Assembly (NCBI GenBank): GCA_900074885.1
Contig: FJUW01000074.1
Span: 247,006 to 311,005, forward strand
DNA: 64,000 nucleotides
Source of the DNA: Rhynchosporium graminicola
Lineage: Eukaryota; Ascomycota; Leotiomycetes; Helotiales; Ploettnerulaceae
Direction: 5' to 3'
This document shows positions 25,330 to 36,780 of this stretch, piece after piece. Both the position numbers and the translations under genes were made by a program. Each line of letters opens with the position of its first letter. Position 1 is the stretch's first letter. Below the pieces are notes generated by a model. That model made no database searches. It was not told where the DNA came from and worked only from the letters and a program-made list of their open reading frames with translations.

Positions 25330-26345
25330 GATTAGTAGTATCTATATTCCTATCCGCGACTTCCTCTCTATTAACCTCTAGCTATATATCTAGTGAAGCT
25401 ACTTATAGAAAGAATCTAGTATAAATAGTATAGAAGTCTTTCGCTAAAGATTAGTAGAGAGTTCGCTAAAGAGAGTAATTTATACTATACGGAGATTACG
25501 AATTTCCTTTAGAAGAGTAGTATTTATAATATCGATAGTAGTAGTGACTTTAGCTATAGAGCGTAGTATATGCCCAGATACCTCAGCGATCGCCGATATA
25601 ATACTAGAGGATAGCTTAATATTAGAATTAATAACTAGTTTCTAAGGAGATTTAATAGCTATAGTATTACTAACTTTAGAAGTATAATTAGCCTGCTTCT
25701 TCTCTGTATTAAAGCGTGCTTAGATAATCTTTAATACTTCTCTGGAACTCTCGCTTATTACTACTTTTAAAGCTATATCTTATAATTAGCTGAGAATACT
25801 TATTAGGATAGCTAGAACCTCGCTAGCTATTAGCTAAGTATTCACTAGAGAGAAGAAATTTATATTTATATCCTCGTAAGATTTACTTTTCTTAATATAG
25901 TTTATATACTTATTAGTAATAGAGTTAGGAGCTAAAGTATACTTTAACTTAGGGAATAAAGTATACTCGCTAGCGTATCGCAGGTAAATCTCCGGATACG
26001 GTATCTTCTTATTTACCTTAGTATAAGCTTTCGACTTTATTTACGTATTCTTTCGACTAGTATAAAGGGTCTTATTATAATAAGTAGAAGGGCTACTATC
26101 TTAGCTCGGCTCGCCTTTAGTATCCTCGTTATTATCTTTAGCTCGCTAGTAGTTAGTTGATAACCCGCTAGCGACTACGGTTTTTCCCTTATTAATAAGA
26201 GTGAAAGTATTACTAGAAGGAAGGGTATCTTTAAGCGAACTACTAGCGGCGCGCTTACGAAAGTTCTTCTTAGGAGCTAAAAGATTAAGTTAGTATTACC
26301 TAATACTTTATATTTATAACTTACGTATAGTTACTATTATTATTA
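25330..26345 (-). pseudogene. Possible spliced antisense ORF between integrase and 3' LTR of element 1
   Basis: Opposite to pol, a frame runs from 26276 to about 25330 with roughly ten TAA/TAG stops in over 300 codons. Its translation is polar, S/T/K-rich and protein-like (for example APKKNFRKRAASSSLKD near the start). Immediately upstream is a canonical fungal intron at 26324-26277 (48 bp: GTAAGT donor, TACTAAC branch, TTTTAG acceptor), preceded by a run of ATA codons that could be RIP-altered ATG. I do not recognise the product. It could be a captured host gene or an element-specific antisense protein. TACTAAC-like strings are common in RIP-altered DNA, so the intron is suggestive rather than proven. 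Confidence 0.4.
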
Positions 26346-26564
26346 TTAGTTATTTAAGAAGAGAGAGAAGAGAGAAGGTTAGAGTTATATAGAGGAGTTA
26401 CCTAGCGCTATACCCCGTATTCTAGCCTTACTAATAATAAAGAAGAATTAGAATAAAGGTGAATCCTAAAAGGAATATCTCGCTAGCGCCTCGCTGAAGT
26501 ATCGCTAGCTAGGGCATTTTAACGCTTTCATTTCTAGGATAGAAGTATTTAAGAGGGGAGATAT

Positions 26565-26746
26565 TATAATAGGTCTATGCGCCTAGTGCCTCTTACTCCT
26601 ATATTTCAGAATTAGAGAGGAAGGAAGAACTTTCTCTCCTTAGTAATTAGTTTCTATATTAACCAGATTATTACTAGCGAACCTCTAGCGACTATTCTAC
26701 TATTCCATTATGCCTATTTACCTCAGCGTACTAAGTGATCATTATA
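26565..26746 (+). repeat. Element 1 right (3') LTR
   Basis: Begins TATAATAGGTC (mutated from TGTAATGGGTC) and ends GATCATTATA, next to TSD TCTAC at 26747-26751. Its outer (right) edge keeps CAGCG and GATCATT where the left copy reads TAGTG and GATTATT. Confidence 0.93.
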
Positions 26747-26751
26747 TCTAC

Positions 26752-27513
26752 TAGGACGAGTTTATGGATTATAACGTTCAGAAGCGAGATACTTCCCAAA
26801 TCAGACTTTTTGTAATAAAGAATACTAAAAATGTTTGCTCTAAAAAAACGCCAAAGAAAATATGGCAGGTAGAGAGTCAGGATCAGCCACAATATCCAAT
26901 TTAATACAGATCTTGTAAAGTACGCTAGGCTCAGTTACTAATACTCGTTAATAGCGACCTCTCTTTCCGGGCGACCCAGTTATCGCCTGCTTTCTAGTAG
27001 AGTAGGCTCTTCCCGAAATACTCTTGACACCATTCCCTGCAGCAAAAAGCCGTACGTATAAGCTTCCACTAGCACAAGATGTTATGACCTACAAAGGTCT
27101 TATCAGAACCGCTTTCAGCCATATACTATAGCGCGAGATGCTTAATTTGGAATAACCATAGCTTTCAAGACAAGAACAGATGTAGTGAATGGGGTAATAA
27201 CAGGGTCTCTATCTTTTGTAGCTGTATAGTACGATGGCCCTTACACCCCATTATTAAAGAAGAATGCGTGATCATACTTATTTTCATAATAATCTGGGAC
27301 CTATGATAAAAGGTCTTTATGATTCGAATTTTTCTATACACGTGTGAGGATATGAAGTGCTTTAATATGTCTTTCTTATTCTGTCGGGATCAATATAGAC
27401 TTGGTAGTACTTAAGTTGTAGTCGAACGAGATTCCATATCCGTTCATTAAATTAGCTAGGGCTGCAAAGCTGTTATCTATATCTCGGGAACCAGTTGAAG
27501 ACTGAAACGAGTT
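26752..27513. other. Host DNA, no gene seen
   Basis: Sequence of ordinary composition starting right after the element 1 target duplication. All frames are short and I see no motif. Confidence 0.55.
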
Positions 27514-28237
27514 TCATAGAAGACATTGATAGCAAACCACATCTGCAGATTTGACAACGTCTTGGATGTCTTGGACATCTCTGAACTTACGTATTCCATG
27601 GAAACGCACCATAGTGTTCGGTCCAGCATAATCGGGAGACGGGCGGAACAGATGATCTTCAGAGAAACCAGAGCCTAAATCGCCTGTGATGTTGAATCCT
27701 TGCTTCAGGATCATTGTCAGAGTTAATATCCGAAGCTTGGTTTGTTACGTTAGTCTAGCTCTCCGTCTACTTCTCCCTTGAAGTCAAGATTAGATCCTTC
27801 ATATCACTGGTTAAGCTCGGACCACTAATAGTGTGGATATTGGATCGGCAAACCTTTTGTCGTCGTTGGTGGCTTGGTGCCAAGAGTGACCGAGGCAGGC
27901 AGATCTGACTTTCATCTTCGGTGAAAGGTTCAGACTGAAGTGGCTGAACCATGAGCGTTGGCACAGGGGAACCAGGGGTTATATTCAAAGCCTCGTCACA
28001 CATCCCTCTATCACTGAGGACGAGGCTCAGCCAGTTACGATGTCTATCAAGGAGGACATGACCACTGAAACAAGTAATCCCTACGACAAGCAAGCGAGGA
28101 CTTTATGTTCCAGTCAGGTGGTAAATGGAATTACAAGCCATCTGGAATACATACGCAGAATCAAGAGAGAGCTTAGGCCTTTGATAGATGAGATTTGCAC
28201 TTGTATCGATCGATCTTCTAGCTCAAGCTTAGCCTGA
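27514..28237. other. Possible remnant gene(s), unassigned
   Basis: Two minus-strand frames (28093-27767 and 27714-27514) and one plus-strand frame (28040-28237) overlap here. The minus frame at 27714-27514 has protein-like sequence (ITGDLGSGFSEDHLF, then YAGPNTMVRFHG) but begins without a convincing start and has no recognisable family. A relic or a multi-exon minus gene is possible; neither can be shown. Confidence 0.25.
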
Positions 28238-28244
28238 CCGCGGC

Positions 28245-29295
28245 CACTCACGAATGGCGGTAAGAATCTTCCATACACTTATTTCATTCTCTTATACACT
28301 CTATAGCTAGACAAAATTCCTCATATGATCTGCCGCTGCCTCTAAACGAGGTTGGGATGCCTCAATTGATCCAATGTGTGCAAAGCCTTTCCAACAAAAG
28401 TCTTTCCACATTTGCGTGGCGTTACGCGTGGCGTCACACGTGGCTCAAATGAAAGTATGATTGTGGATTTTTGAAAATACTACAATTGAATTTGAGTAAC
28501 AAAGTCACATCCTTTGTGTGGATCCTTGTACAGTACCTACGTACTGTGGCTACTTGATGGCTAGGATACATAAACACAAACCCTGAAAAGTACCTCTGGT
28601 ACACTCTCCTCCACAATTAGAAAAGTCCTGGTCATACGATTACAAGTAGGCAACTGCCCTTGATGAGACTCGTAATAGAACCAGAGTAACTTTTTATTTG
28701 TCCCAGCCACAAGAAAGGATGTCCATCAAATGCCATCTCCATGGTCAATATCACGTGTTATCTGCACACCCCCCTGACCTAACATGACTCTGCGGCAGGT
28801 CCGGCCTCTGATCTTCAACTTCGCCCGAACTCTAATATCTCCTTTCAGCGTGACAGCCACCTTTTGGGAAACTTTGCTGATCTTCTCTCCATATTAACAG
28901 GACTCGACCAGGATATATCCATAAGACCGTGAGACACCGCCTGAACAGGGGCCTAAATTAGAACATCCTTCACAGTAAGGTTTGATTGCGTATCTCCCCC
29001 AAGTTAAGGTTCTGCGCATGGCATTTGATGGCTTGCCAACCACCGTGACTGAACTCTATATTTTCTACCGCAGTTTGGACATTCGATGTCATGCCAACCA
29101 CCTGTACGAACTCTGAACTCTGAACTCTTTGCCAGAGTATTAAGTTGAGCCATTTTCCTCGAGAAGTCTGTTCATAACCATCCAGAGACTTGTTCTCATT
29201 CACGCATACTCCTCCTCACTGTTTCCTGCATTTGATTGATACCCTACTCCCTCCATCAATACGTACAATAATTACACTACCTCGAAACCGTCATC
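28245..29295. other. Upstream region of the chitinase gene
   Basis: No supported gene. It contains a 12-bp tandem repeat at 28414-28444 (GCGTGGCGTTAC, GCGTGGCGTCAC, ACGTGGC) and a short repeated CTGAACT block near 29115. It probably holds the promoter of the downstream gene, but I see no decisive element. Confidence 0.4.
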
Positions 29296-30749
29296 ATGAA
29301 GTACTCTTTAGCTTCCAGCCTCACTTTGGGGCTATCTGCATTGCAGGTGGTCAACGCCAGATACGTTATGTATGTCGATCAGTAAGTTTTGCCCGGCCCA
29401 AATCATCTTATCAGTGCCCCTAACTATCTCAGATTTCACTTGACGGATCTTCCAAACAAGACCGTGGCAGCTGGTATCGACACAGTGATAATGGCATTTG
29501 CCAATTCATCATTATTTGTCTCTCCTGCTGGAAATTACACCCCATTTGAACCGGTCAGCAAGATGCGATCCCGCTTCGACGAGGGTACGAAGATCCTCAT
29601 TGCTTTGGGAGGTTGGGGAGACACAGACGGATTCTCTGCGGGAGCTGCAACCGAAGAATCTCGAGCGGATTTCGCTAAGAACGTCGCGAACATGGTGAAC
29701 AGTCTCGGCTTTGATGGCGCAGACATGGACGTAAGTGAATTAATCCATTGGAGGCCTCGAGATCCCATAGATCGTTCGGGGGAAGCTACCGAAGCTCAGA
29801 GTTCCTCGCTGACACTATCTAGTTTGAGTATCCTGGTGGAAACGGAGCAGACTACAAGCAGAAACCTAACTCCAGCAAAGTCTCTCAAATCGAAACATGG
29901 CCTCTTCTACTTGCCGCTATCAGAGCTGCTCTTGGTAAAGACAAGCTGCTGTCTATCGCAGCTCCAGCACTCCAGCGAGACATGATCGCTTATACACCCG
30001 AAAAGGCAGCCGCCATTTTTGAGCCTGTCGACTTCGTCAACATCATGACTTACGACTTGATTACCCGCCGCGACAACATGACCAAGCATCACACTGATGT
30101 TGCAGGCTCACTTGCAGCCGTCGAGTACTATCTCGATGTCCTCCACCTTCCTCCAGTTAAAGCCAACCTCGGATTCGCATTCTACGCAAAGTATTTCTCG
30201 ACGGATCCAGCAGCTCCTTGTGAGACCGGTCTGGGTTGTGAAACTGTTCTGCTGGAGGATGAGAACGGAAAAGATACTGGCAAGAGCGGCGCATTGACCT
30301 TCGAGATTGCCAACTTGGCCCCCCCACCAACAAATCTTACCGTGAGTCCTGATGGATCTTGTGGTGCTGCTGCTGGACACTTCTGCCCTACTGGTGAATG
30401 CTGCAGCGCCTACGGATTCTGCGGAACTACCGCAGGTCACTGTTCGAGCTGTCTTGCGGACTACGGAAAATGTGATACCGTTTCGATCAGCACGCTATTC
30501 AAACAGGCGTTGGGGAATGGGACCACCGACGAAGTTGCTGGCGGAGAGTACCACTTCGATAAAGCCAATAACCAATTCTGGACTTGGGATACTCCTGATC
30601 TCATCCACAGAAAGTTCGAACAGATCGTCAAGGCAAAGAACCTCGGTGGTGTAATGGCATGGAGCGCTGGGGAAGACAGTTATGATTGGAGCCGCATACT
30701 TGCACTTCAAGCCGGTGTCGCGGCTATGAAGAATTCTAACTGCCCATAA
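29296..30749 (+). CDS. Secreted GH18 chitinase with an internal CBM18 (hevein-type) domain
   Basis: Three exons: 29296-29381, 29433-29730 and 29823-30749. The introns are 51 bp (GTAAGT, CCTAAC, CAG) and 92 bp (GTAAGT, GCTGAC, TAG). Total is 437 codons with stop. Residues 1-22 form a signal peptide (MKYSLASSLTLGLSALQVVNA). The beta-3 motif ALGGWG is followed by the catalytic DxxDxDxE motif, read here as DGADMD at residues 123-128 and FEYP across the second splice junction; Glu130 would be the acid/base. Residues 308-345 carry eight cysteines in hevein spacing, inserted before the last barrel strands (GGVMAWSAGEDSYDW near the C-terminus). It would hydrolyse chitin outside the cell, for wall turnover, scavenging or antagonism. 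The spliced model is in frame throughout. Confidence 0.93.
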
Positions 30750-31932
30750 ATTATGTAGTCTGGGTACAAGGATTGTCACGTCTTAATGAAATAATGTTAG
30801 AAAGTATAGTTTTACTCTTAGATAGCCTTCAATTCAATTCTTATCGAACAACACTATCACTTCCTCTCCACCTAAGATGTATATGATGATTTATAAGTCG
30901 CACTTCCTTAGAACGACAAAGGGGGTACGATCAATGGCAATCAAAATCTTCTCAAGGATGAATCAGATCGAGCACACTCGAAGCCTTTGTCACTGAACAT
31001 ATTTCAGACTCCTCAGTATTGAATTTCTATTTGGTATGAGTCTGAGTGCCGTGCCAACTAACGGTAATCCACGATGACTAGCACCGCTCTCGTTGGACTA
31101 TCGAGAATCTCAGTTCTCGGTAGCTTTCGTACCGAACACCGGAGCAAAGGAGAAACCCTCCACGAGCACTCTTAGGTCCTTCGATCAGAGCTTAGCTAAT
31201 GAAGTGACGCGGTACTTGGTGTCTCCAGAAGTGTGGAAAAATCCCACTGTGGATTTACAAGGGCAAATACACCAAACACTCCCTGCAAATCCACCGAAGA
31301 TAGTTTCAGACTTCAGGAGCAACAGAGTCAATGGGATGGACACAGATTACTGATCTGGGTCCGTTGCTATGCAGTTGCTTAGGCTACACCTATTGTTTAC
31401 ATGAAATCTGCTCCCTCTCGTTAATTATTTTAGGCTTTTATATCCTAGTAAAACTCTACATCAGCCTCGACAACTACCGAAAGTCCAATGTGGCTAATAA
31501 TCGAACTTGATTTATAAAGTTTCACACTAACTAGGGGCTGTCATCTGAGTCTAACCCAATTTAATGCTGTCCAGGAAACCCAAAGTGGCGAGCTGTTTAC
31601 TTTCGTATCCATGGTTGAAAACGACCGTATCGCTTCGACTGCGATGATTGAGAGTTTTCAAGGATTATGAGTAATGAAAACGGGCGCTTGATGGAGTGAT
31701 GGTTTGAAATTGAGTTATTGGTTGAAAGACCGATCATAGGATCATGTAGGTCTACAGTTTTAGTCGCAATGGACACCGTATCCGAGCAAAGTTAAACGGA
31801 TTTCATCAAAGTTCTGATTAAGTTGTAGCTATATTGTTCGCTCATGAGCATATAAGCGAAACTTTACATCTCATGAAAATCATCATTCATGAAGGGGTCA
31901 AGGAATCCTTCTGGCAAGCAAAAGACGACTTC
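30750..31932. other. Intergenic between chitinase and DUF7703-type gene
   Basis: An 86-aa frame at 31093-31353 has no recognisable motif and no support from flanking splice sites. The chitinase and the DUF7703-type gene converge here, so both 3' untranslated regions and terminators should lie in this stretch. Confidence 0.5.
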
Positions 31933-33177
31933 TTACTTGCGAGCACCACCCCAGCTCCCCAAATACTGCCTCTCCATATCATCTGGCTTCTCAACAACGT
32001 CATCCGCCCTGCCAACCAAGACTCTCAAATCATACTCATCATTCTCAGTCAACGTCTGATTCGAATCATGTTTACCACGTCCCAACATCGCACCCTCGTT
32101 TGACAAACTATCGGTCATTGACTCACCCGGACTCGACTTATCGAGCTCCGAGACCACCGGCCCAGCTTTCGACGCAAATCCTGCCTCGAATCTCGGCGCT
32201 TGTCTCGCCAATTCTCGCGGTACTGGCACTCGTGCCGAAGGAAATGGAGATTGTGTTGGTGACAGTGATGGGCGATTTTCGCTCGATTTGGCGTCCTCCA
32301 GCGAGGGCGCTGCGCCTAAACCCGGAGTCAAACCTCGCTTTACTAGGGATTGCAGCTGGTTCAAGACGATAAATTCGAGCTTGAGCTTGATAGCGTAAAC
32401 CAAGGGATGTACAGTGCATTTCAGTGTGAATTTGTCGGTGTAGTCGAAGAGCGTTAGGATGACATCGAGGGCGATGACGAGGAGTTGAACAAGGAGAAGA
32501 AGTCCAACCACTTTGCGTGTTTGCATTGGGTAGCCGATCTTGAGGAATTTGCGTGTGTGGTAGATGTATAGGCATGACATGATCGTTTCTTGAATGGTGA
32601 AAACAGTTTGCTGAATTCGTTCCATGATCTGCATCGGTCGATAATATGTGTTGTGATTTCTAGTCATGAGGCCGAATTCGAAGACGGCGATTGGTGTGTG
32701 GCAGACAAGCCCATCGATGAGGATAATGACGAGCAGCCATTTCAGTATGCGTTGGCTTCTGACGACCAAATGGAGACGAGACCACAGTACGATGGAAAAG
32801 CCGGTCACATTCATGATCCAGCCAATCTTACATATGACGACAACCAGAATCACTGGCCAGGTATTTTCGAAAGACAAAAGGATGTAACCGGTAGTCTGGA
32901 GGATAATGCCGATTGTTGTGAAAATAATAGACCAGAAATAAATCCCGGCATGCCGTTTGAACGTTACGTAGACAAGAACAAGCACCTCAATGCTCATCCA
33001 GTACGCGATGGCACACACTGCAGCGATGAGGCAAAACGCAGCTGGACTTTGTTAACATTAGTTAGGCTGTCGGGTTGTAAAGGAGAGAGACACTTACTTC
33101 CATGGTAGCCATCCTACGCGATCGAATGTCCAATCATAATCAGAGAACTTTACAAAATGAACACATTCTTCAGCCAT
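31933..33177 (-). CDS. Seven-helix integral membrane protein, DUF7703-like
   Basis: Exon 1 at 33177-33098 (starting MAEECVHFVKFSDYDW), a 51-bp intron at 33097-33047 (GTAAGT donor, AACAAAG acceptor) and exon 2 at 33046-31933 give 398 codons with stop. Residues 30 to about 250 contain roughly seven hydrophobic helices. A VTGFSIVLWSRLHLV segment and a following ..HTPIAVFEFG stretch are what I associate with the fungal DUF7703 family. The C-terminal 150 residues are hydrophilic, Ser/Pro-rich and likely cytosolic. Function in this family is not established; a sensory or transport role is only a guess. No stops or RIP signs interrupt it. Confidence 0.85.
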
Positions 33178-34814
33178 GATGACTTGTTCCAGCGATGCAG
33201 TACTAATATACTGGTTTTGTCGCCGTCCTAGATAGTTTGAGATGTGAATGAGAAAGCCGGAGACAAAAGCCAGTCAGCGGAAATGTCACCCCTATATGGA
33301 GTATTTGATATTCAAGTATAATATAAATTGCCTATGAGCAGCCCCCATATCCGCAGCACTCGAGAACTTGGTCTCATCAACGGACCCCACCTCAGATTCC
33401 CAAAAGGCTGAAAATGGCACACCTACGTTCCAGTAAGCGGAGCGCAGGTAATTTTTGGAGAGATTTCTAACATTCCCGACGTCCTTTGAGGATATAAATC
33501 GAGCTTCACCCCTGTCGTGATAGGTTAGTTGAGGCTGGAGTGTGCAGCCAAGACGCTGATTAACTCACGCGCATACACATTTTCGGGCAGCACTTAGGCA
33601 TGATTACTATGCATATCGCCTTCGGGAGTAGTGATATATGCAGACAGCCAATACAGAAGTTCGGTGTCTTGCTCCGGTGCCACGTATGTGGATATAATGT
33701 GCGATGCCTATCTTCGGGAAGTGGAAAACTTGGCATGAACTGGTTCCAATCTCGAGCAAGCAATATAAGCGATCATTAGCAAGAACGACGACGTAAGAAA
33801 TCAAGGTACTCCTCGGCGACTGGAAATGTCGATATCAATTGGTTTGATAGCCAACTTGAGGTAAGCAAGCATCTAGAAATGTTGAAGCTTCCTACAGCGC
33901 TGGGAAGCGAGCAAACATCCTTCGACATTCACAATGATAATCCAACTAATATCCTTCTACCGCTTATCAATTCCTGGCATAACCGCTTCCAAGAGAAAGC
34001 CAGTCTGGGTAAATTCCGCGCCTGTCAAAATCACGGATTGGTGGTGGTGGCGGTGAAATCCACGGAAGATGTCGTTTTATATGGTGTTGCAGCCAACTTA
34101 CGAAAATGAACAGGGCTGAGTAAGTCAGCTAAAGTTTAAATGCACTTCAAAACCTGCCTCTATACGACTCAGAAGCCTGTAGCTGATGGACCTATAATTA
34201 GATATCTCAATGGACTCGTGTTTTTACAGATTGTGTGAGGTATAGTGGATTTTGAAAGATTGTAGCCAAGTTGGCTACTAGGTAGTTCAAGTGGTCGTTA
34301 AGGGCCTTGACGCCAGTGCGCAGCTACCAGTCTGCCAGAAAACTACGATTTACACAGCCGTAAGATCTCAAAACGAGACTCTATATCAGGGAATTGACAT
34401 TAGAGAATTTCCAAAGTCACGTTGAAAGTTTCTAAAATTGTAGTCAATTAGGCTAGTGTCGAGAAATAAATACCTCGTTGGATATTAGTGTGGGTATTCA
34501 ACAGGTGCCTGAGACAAACGCTCTTATTTGCGCGGTCCATAGCTTGGTACGTTGGGCGCCATCGAGGGTGGCTTTTCCTGAGTGTTGTCTCCTTACAAGT
34601 AGGGACAATTGAGGTCAGAAACGTGTCAATGTCGATAGATCGATCAGGGACTTACAGCTTTCAATATGCAGTTTGGAAAGGATTACTAATGCAACTCATT
34701 CAGCGGGTTGTAGGGCCAAACCCCTGCAGAATCTTCGATCTCGCTTAGAATCCGCTGTGCCGCTACAGTATGCAATTACATTATATAATTACATAAGGGC
34801 TCACCGTCATCCTA
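33178..34814. other. Intergenic, one weak short ORF
   Basis: The frame 33879-34109 (76 aa, starting MLKLPTALGSEQ) is the best candidate but matches nothing I know and lacks splice context. The rest shows no gene or repeat that I can define. Confidence 0.45.
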
Positions 34815-34895
34815 ATCGTCTTGGCGGAGTGGTTAACGCGATAGACTTGAAATCTATTTCCTTCGGGAGCGTAGGTTCAAATCCTGCAGACGATG
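34815..34895 (+). tRNA. tRNA-Ser (anticodon TGA)
   Basis: The perfect 7-bp acceptor stem ATCGTCT/AGACGAT is followed by discriminator G. The D arm is TGGCGGAGTGGTTAACGCG, and the anticodon stem ATAGA/TCTAT holds loop CTTGAAA. A long variable arm (TCCTTCGGGA hairpin) is typical of class II tRNAs, and the T arm contains GGTTCAAATCC. A T-rich run (ATTTTATTTTTT) starts about 5 bp downstream and fits RNA polymerase III termination. No intron. Confidence 0.95.
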
Positions 34896-36179
34896 GCCAA
34901 ATTTTATTTTTTGCCGTTTCTAGACAATATGCATTTCTCATATCCGTTTCGAAAGTATATATTCTTCCAACTTTTCCTATTCTCTCTTTTTCAATATTTC
35001 AGCTTTCTTTTGGTAATCTTGTGATTAAATAGATCGCAGCTTTTATGTATCGAACAGAAAGTATATAAATAACCTCTTGTTTCATCTATCTTGTTTTTGA
35101 AATAATCTTCAAGCATTTAAAGTATCTGACAGATAGTTATAGCGGTAAATTGGGCATAGAGTATAAGAAGAACCTTGAATATAGAGGAGAATATTCATGA
35201 TATAGGATACGCGTGTCCAGCTACTTCTTAATAGCAAATGACGCACGCATAATAATAATTATAAGAATATCTATCAACTCCTTATCATCTGCTCCCCCAA
35301 AAAAAGTGACATAATAGTCAATCATGAAGGCAGAAGGCTACTAAGACTAGATATGAAGAACAACAAAGCCTCGAAGTGATATATTACAAGACATATTGAT
35401 TTCCAAAAAGAACACGAAAACACTCAAGTCCTCTTCTAAGATTTCTATCGGAATAGTTAAAAGTCTTATCTCGCCCGCTCTTTCTTTCATAAATATATGA
35501 GTATAATATTCTTACGAGATGCTTTGAGTTAAAGTGATCTAATATTTCTGAACTATAAGCTCTTAGCAATAATGTCACACTCAGAGCATCTTTACCGCTG
35601 CTATTTCTATATCTATTTTTCTTTTTCAATTATGAAAGGATGTCCCAGGTCTTTTCTTACATAGCTTTCTAATAGCAATCACAGGCTGCGTGTCTGCAAG
35701 CACGAGAACAAATTTTTGCGTCAGAGGTTTCGATACGAAATGATCAAGTGCATTGCAACTTCGCGGTTTAATACGACTTGCTTTCTACAAAAAACATCTA
35801 TAATTTGATTAATAATCCAAAATACTGACTTCTATCTAATACGCTAATAATCAACAGCCTAGAGAAATAAAGGCGACTATCTATATTGATATAGGAATTA
35901 AAACCTCGAATAACACGCTATAGCTCGTGTGACCTTTGTTCGTCATATTCTAATAAACCTCCCGAGCGAAGCAATGGCTTATGATATTGCTTGCTATTGG
36001 AAACCTTCCTTTATAAGATAACTCTTCCTTCAACATAGTAACGGACCTTATGAAGACGAAGATTGCAGTCAAATTTTGCTAGGTCTTTGTCTCTAAAGTG
36101 TTTCAGAACCTATTAAAACTAATCTCCGACGATTCACTCTTGGGTCAACTATTGCCTTTCTTGATTTATGCTTAGTGTT
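34896..36179. other. AT-rich intergenic DNA
   Basis: Low-GC sequence with CA and TG still present, so it is not strongly RIP-altered. Only short ORFs occur (35629-35384 is the longest) and no motif is visible. Confidence 0.5.
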
Positions 36180-36256
36180 AGGCTGCGGCATGGATTCTGG
36201 GGTTTTTCGAAAAACCTACCTATAGGGACTTATAAGGTACTATAGACAGGTTTCAT
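36180..36256 (+). repeat. Truncated copy of the 426-bp MITE
   Basis: AGGCTGCGGCATGG and about 63 following bases, including the TTTTTCGAAAAACCT block, match the left end of the element at 48248-48673. The rest of the element is absent, so this is a 5' fragment. Confidence 0.8.
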
Positions 36257-36780
36257 TACTGAAGTCTCAATGAGGTCTCAAAATACCATTAGGAAAGTGG
36301 ATTCTATTCGCGCCAATCACATACGCAACCCTCCGAAGCCCTCAATCATAGCCGGAAAATAAGACCTGAGACAAAGAATCCATTAACTCATATACCTGGC
36401 AAACAAGCAGTACTCGTCGGCTCGCAGCCAGCTCATAGCACAAATAAATCTTTATACACATTTATTTTGATCTGAAGCGAGTTCACGAAGCGACCAAAAT
36501 GAAGACTTCTTATCGTCTTCCTGCTTGGTATAACGCGCTTCTGTTGACACCTGCATTTGTCCTTAGCTTATAGGTTTATCCTCGTGCGGAATGCAATTTC
36601 GGTACCCGTGGGTGCCAACCTTTTCTTCGATTTCTGTCGAATGCGACCTATAAGATAAAGAATTCCCGCTTGAATCTCCTCCAGTGCATGAAATTAAACA
36701 CTATTATTTTAAGACGGTCATCCTGTCAGAGCAGGTTCTGTGCCCGAAAGAAACCGCGCAAGCACTATAGAGGGTTAGGG
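36257..36780. other. Intergenic, nothing recognised
   Basis: No ORF or repeat that I can support. It separates the MITE fragment from the mariner-like repeat. Confidence 0.5.

Larger units (their letters stand above)
3825..26746 (+). mobile_element. Element 1: Ty3/gypsy chromovirus-like retrotransposon, RIP-inactivated, host of three nested insertions
   Basis: Matching 182-bp LTRs lie at 3825-4006 and 26565-26746, flanked by the identical 5-bp duplication TCTAC (3820-3824 and 26747-26751). Subtracting elements 2, 3 and 4 with their target duplications leaves about 6.85 kb. On the plus strand the internal order is Gag with a CCHC-type knuckle, retropepsin, reverse transcriptase, RNase H, integrase and a C-terminal chromodomain. 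Every domain is broken by TAA/TAG codons at positions compatible with CAA, CAG or TGG. A further region of about 1.5 kb lies between the integrase end and the right LTR. Confidence 0.93.

Noticed and set aside
3825..26746. Absence of TGA stops as evidence for coding
   Set aside because: RIP removes TG dinucleotides everywhere, so TGA is rare in all frames; I relied on total stop density and composition.
28414..28444. Short GCGTGGCGTYAC tandem as CRISPR-like or operator array
   Set aside because: Only two full units, contiguous without spacers; recorded as a minor upstream repeat only.
32590..33108. 172-aa plus-strand ORF
   Set aside because: Antisense to the well-supported seven-helix membrane protein gene.
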